Source: a virus. Taken from it: 51,416 nucleotides of DNA. The stretch lies in the IMG/VR virus record IMGVR_UViG_3300030012_001510, positions 1 through 51,416 of that record. One strand, 5' to 3'. Below, in pieces: positions 50,304 through 51,416 of the stretch. The notes under the pieces were generated by a model. It had not been told where the DNA came from, ran no database searches, and was given only the letters and a program-made list of their open reading frames with translations. The number at the start of each line of letters is the position of its first letter. Within the stretch, counting starts at the first letter, position 1. The translations under genes and the position numbers were made by a program.

Positions 50304-50612
50304 TTAAAATGGTAAATCATCTACTGGTTGTGCAGCTGGTGCTGCTTGTTGCGGTTGACCATCACGTGGTGCAGCTGCAACATTATCGCCGTTAGTCCAA
50401 ACTACTTGTACATTACCTAAGTAAACTTTAGCAGTCTTAGACTCTCGTTCCTCTTTTGATTGAGCTACAACAATTGGACCTTGATTACCAAACTGATCTG
50501 GCTCATCATTGATCGTAATTGTTATAGGTAAGTATTTACCTTTTTTACCTACAATAATTTTATCTTTAGGTATTTCATTAAGGTTAATACTAGCTTTAAT
50601 TATACTAGCCAT
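50304..50612 (-). CDS. ssb: Single-stranded DNA-binding protein
   Basis: 102 aa. N-terminal OB-fold-like strands (KIIVGKKGKYLPITITIND, GPIVVAQSKEERESKTAKVY), then a Gln/Ala/Pro-rich linker and the acidic tip VDDLPF, which is the SSB C-terminal partner-binding tail (DD-[LI]-PF). Shorter than bacterial SSB. Coats single strands for the primase-helicase and the exonuclease encoded beside it. Start overlaps the upstream stop by TAATG. Confidence 0.8.
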   Translation of the reverse strand: MASIIKASINLNEIPKDKIIVGKKGKYLPITITINDEPDQFGNQGPIVVAQSKEERESKTAKVYLGNVQVVWTNGDNVAAAPRDGQPQQAAPAAQPVDDLPF

Positions 50613-50791
50613 TATACGTATGAATTTATTTGATTAAACATGCGCTGCATTTGCTCTTTTGTAGCATTACTGTTACGTCGCAAATTATCTACAGCTTTAA
50701 CATGTGTTTGGTTTTTATAAAAATTATTTATGCTAGTTTCTAATCCTGTTACACTGCATACTTTTGTTTGGTTTTTTCTGGTTCTTGCCAT
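50612..50791 (-). CDS. Small basic protein (59 aa)
   Basis: 59 aa from ATG at 50791; a longer reading to 50923 would run into the exonuclease gene and is not needed. Sequence ARTRKNQTKVCSVTGLETSI, NNFYKNQTHVKAVDNLRRNS, ending MQRMFNQINSYV. The C-S-V-T-G-L and F-Y-K-N pieces look like a small structured domain. It lies between the exonuclease and ssb (TAATG with ssb). Function unknown; replication/recombination accessory by context. Confidence 0.55.
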   Translation of the reverse strand: MARTRKNQTKVCSVTGLETSINNFYKNQTHVKAVDNLRRNSNATKEQMQRMFNQINSYV

Positions 50792-50795
50792 TTGT

Positions 50796-51416
50796 TTATA
50801 GGGTTTGATTAATAAAAAATTGTTGAGGATCAAAATCCTCGGATTGATAAAATAGTTTATATTGTTCTGATGCTCGTTGAACTTTATCAGCTCCTCTCTC
50901 ATAAAATTGCGGAGAACAGTCAAATATACCTATTTGATGTGTTGTTTTATCTATGGCTATAAATAAAAATTCATAACCAAATAACTTACTGTAAATATAA
51001 GCTTGACTGTCGTAATTGTACTTAGAAGCAGACCACTTAAACTTAGTTAGATCTGCTGTTGTTTTAAGATCAATAATAAGTTTTTCATCATGGTTTACTA
51101 TATCTGCTTTACCTTTCCAGTTTAAACCTTCAAGCTCTGTAACACCTGGTCGTTCGTATTCTACGTTTATACCACGTATAAGATCTCTGCACATATCGTT
51201 TGCTAATACTTTTTCAGTCATTAGCTCTATATGATCAACCTCATGCTGTAATAAACATAGTTCACCGCCAGACATCTCCTTATAAGCTTTAGTATTTCTA
51301 GTTGTAGCTTCTATAACTTTAAACTTTTTAAGTTTATCAGGTTCTAGTATAGCTGTGTGGAAATAACCACCAACTAGAAACGCAGGGCGTGGTGCTTGCT
51401 GCTTTCCTAAAGCCAA
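50796..51416 (-). CDS. RecE/lambda-exonuclease-type PD-(D/E)XK exonuclease (5' end cut by window edge)
   Basis: 206 aa visible; the frame is open at the right edge and the TTG there is not a credible start. Pattern: FLVGGYFHTAILEPDKLKKF (entry of the nuclease core as in RecE/DUF3799-type proteins), LNWKGKADIVNHDEKLIIDL with D...D-x-K (KADIV, IIDLKTT), and YDSQAYIYSK, the QxxxY motif of RecB/Cas4/lambda-exo nucleases. Makes single-stranded ends for recombination or replication. First visible gene of the leftward operon. How many residues are missing cannot be seen. Confidence 0.8.
   Translation of the reverse strand: MALGKQQAPRPAFLVGGYFHTAILEPDKLKKFKVIEATTRNTKAYKEMSGGELCLLQHEVDHIELMTEKVLANDMCRDLIRGINVEYERPGVTELEGLNWKGKADIVNHDEKLIIDLKTTADLTKFKWSASKYNYDSQAYIYSKLFGYEFLFIAIDKTTHQIGIFDCSPQFYERGADKVQRASEQYKLFYQSEDFDPQQFFINQTL

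Noticed and set aside
50792-50923. Longer start for the 59-aa gene near ssb
   Set aside because: The extension overlaps the exonuclease gene and has no coding character.
1-51416. CRISPR array, tRNA genes, integrase, insertion sequences
   Set aside because: No regular spaced repeats, no cloverleaf noticed by eye, no recombinase or transposase motifs; a dedicated tRNA scan was not possible.
1-51416. Assignment to the crAss-like group
   Set aside because: The portal/terminase sizes and giant proteins are reminiscent, but without database comparison and with no polymerase gene in view the label is not supported.

Overview
The window is a fragment of a tailed (podovirus-like) bacteriophage genome whose host is probably a Bacteroidota bacterium, most likely a marine flavobacterium. 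The case for a phage is a full virion gene set: large terminase, portal, scaffold-like protein, major capsid protein, head-tail/tail proteins, a 3,011-residue internal-virion-type protein, holin and M15 endolysin. The host inference rests on A/T-rich leaders just before starts with no GGAGG-type ribosome sites, and on signal peptides of flavobacterial type with Gln after the predicted cut (…NSNA|QLF, …AFS|QTS). It is an inference. No integrase, tRNA, CRISPR or insertion sequence was seen. Both window edges cut genes (groEL on the left, a RecE-like exonuclease on the right), so the genome continues on both sides.

Layout. 1-3.2 kb (+): chaperonin genes groEL (3' end) and groES, a putative DNA-binding protein, then very small genes, several carrying Lys/Ser-Pro-Phe/Leu/Ala motifs. 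3.2-7.8 kb (+): small probable virion proteins, two extremely AT-rich cargo genes (a methyltransferase-like gene and an ATP-grasp-like gene, neither with an ATG start), a small HExxH protein and a holin. 7.8-16.4 kb (+): packaging and head module (coiled-coil protein, a protein with two GroES-like domains, small terminase candidate, terminase, portal, scaffold-like protein, capsid), closed by a strong terminator. 16.5-28.5 kb (+): connector and tail proteins, including a 1,707-aa tail protein with glycine-rich repeats, a cupin gene, and internal virion candidates. 28.5-37.5 kb (+): one giant gene with HELLH and HAD-type motifs. 37.5-42.6 kb (+): more SP-motif small proteins, a secreted outer-membrane barrel-like protein, a membrane/coiled-coil protein, a secreted thioredoxin-like protein, and the endolysin. 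42.6 kb: convergent terminator.

42.6-51.4 kb (-): replication and nucleotide metabolism, in transcription order exonuclease (partial), small protein, SSB, T7 gp4-like primase-helicase, thymidylate-synthase-like enzyme, GIY-YIG-like/MazG fusion, MazG-like protein, endonuclease I-like nuclease, three tiny genes, NrdB, three tiny genes, NrdA. Together these make dNTPs and replicate and recombine DNA, while the plus strand builds, folds and releases virions. Genes are tightly packed, commonly with TAATG or ATGA start/stop overlaps.

The most interesting points: two places where a poly(A) tract just before a stop opens the -1 frame into the next gene; the dispersed family of SP-motif small proteins on both sides of the structural module; a tandem GroES-fold protein beside the terminase in a phage that also has groEL/groES; two cargo genes at about 15% GC; and GC-rich patches (about 43-47%) inside the catalytic regions of genes otherwise near 27-34% GC.
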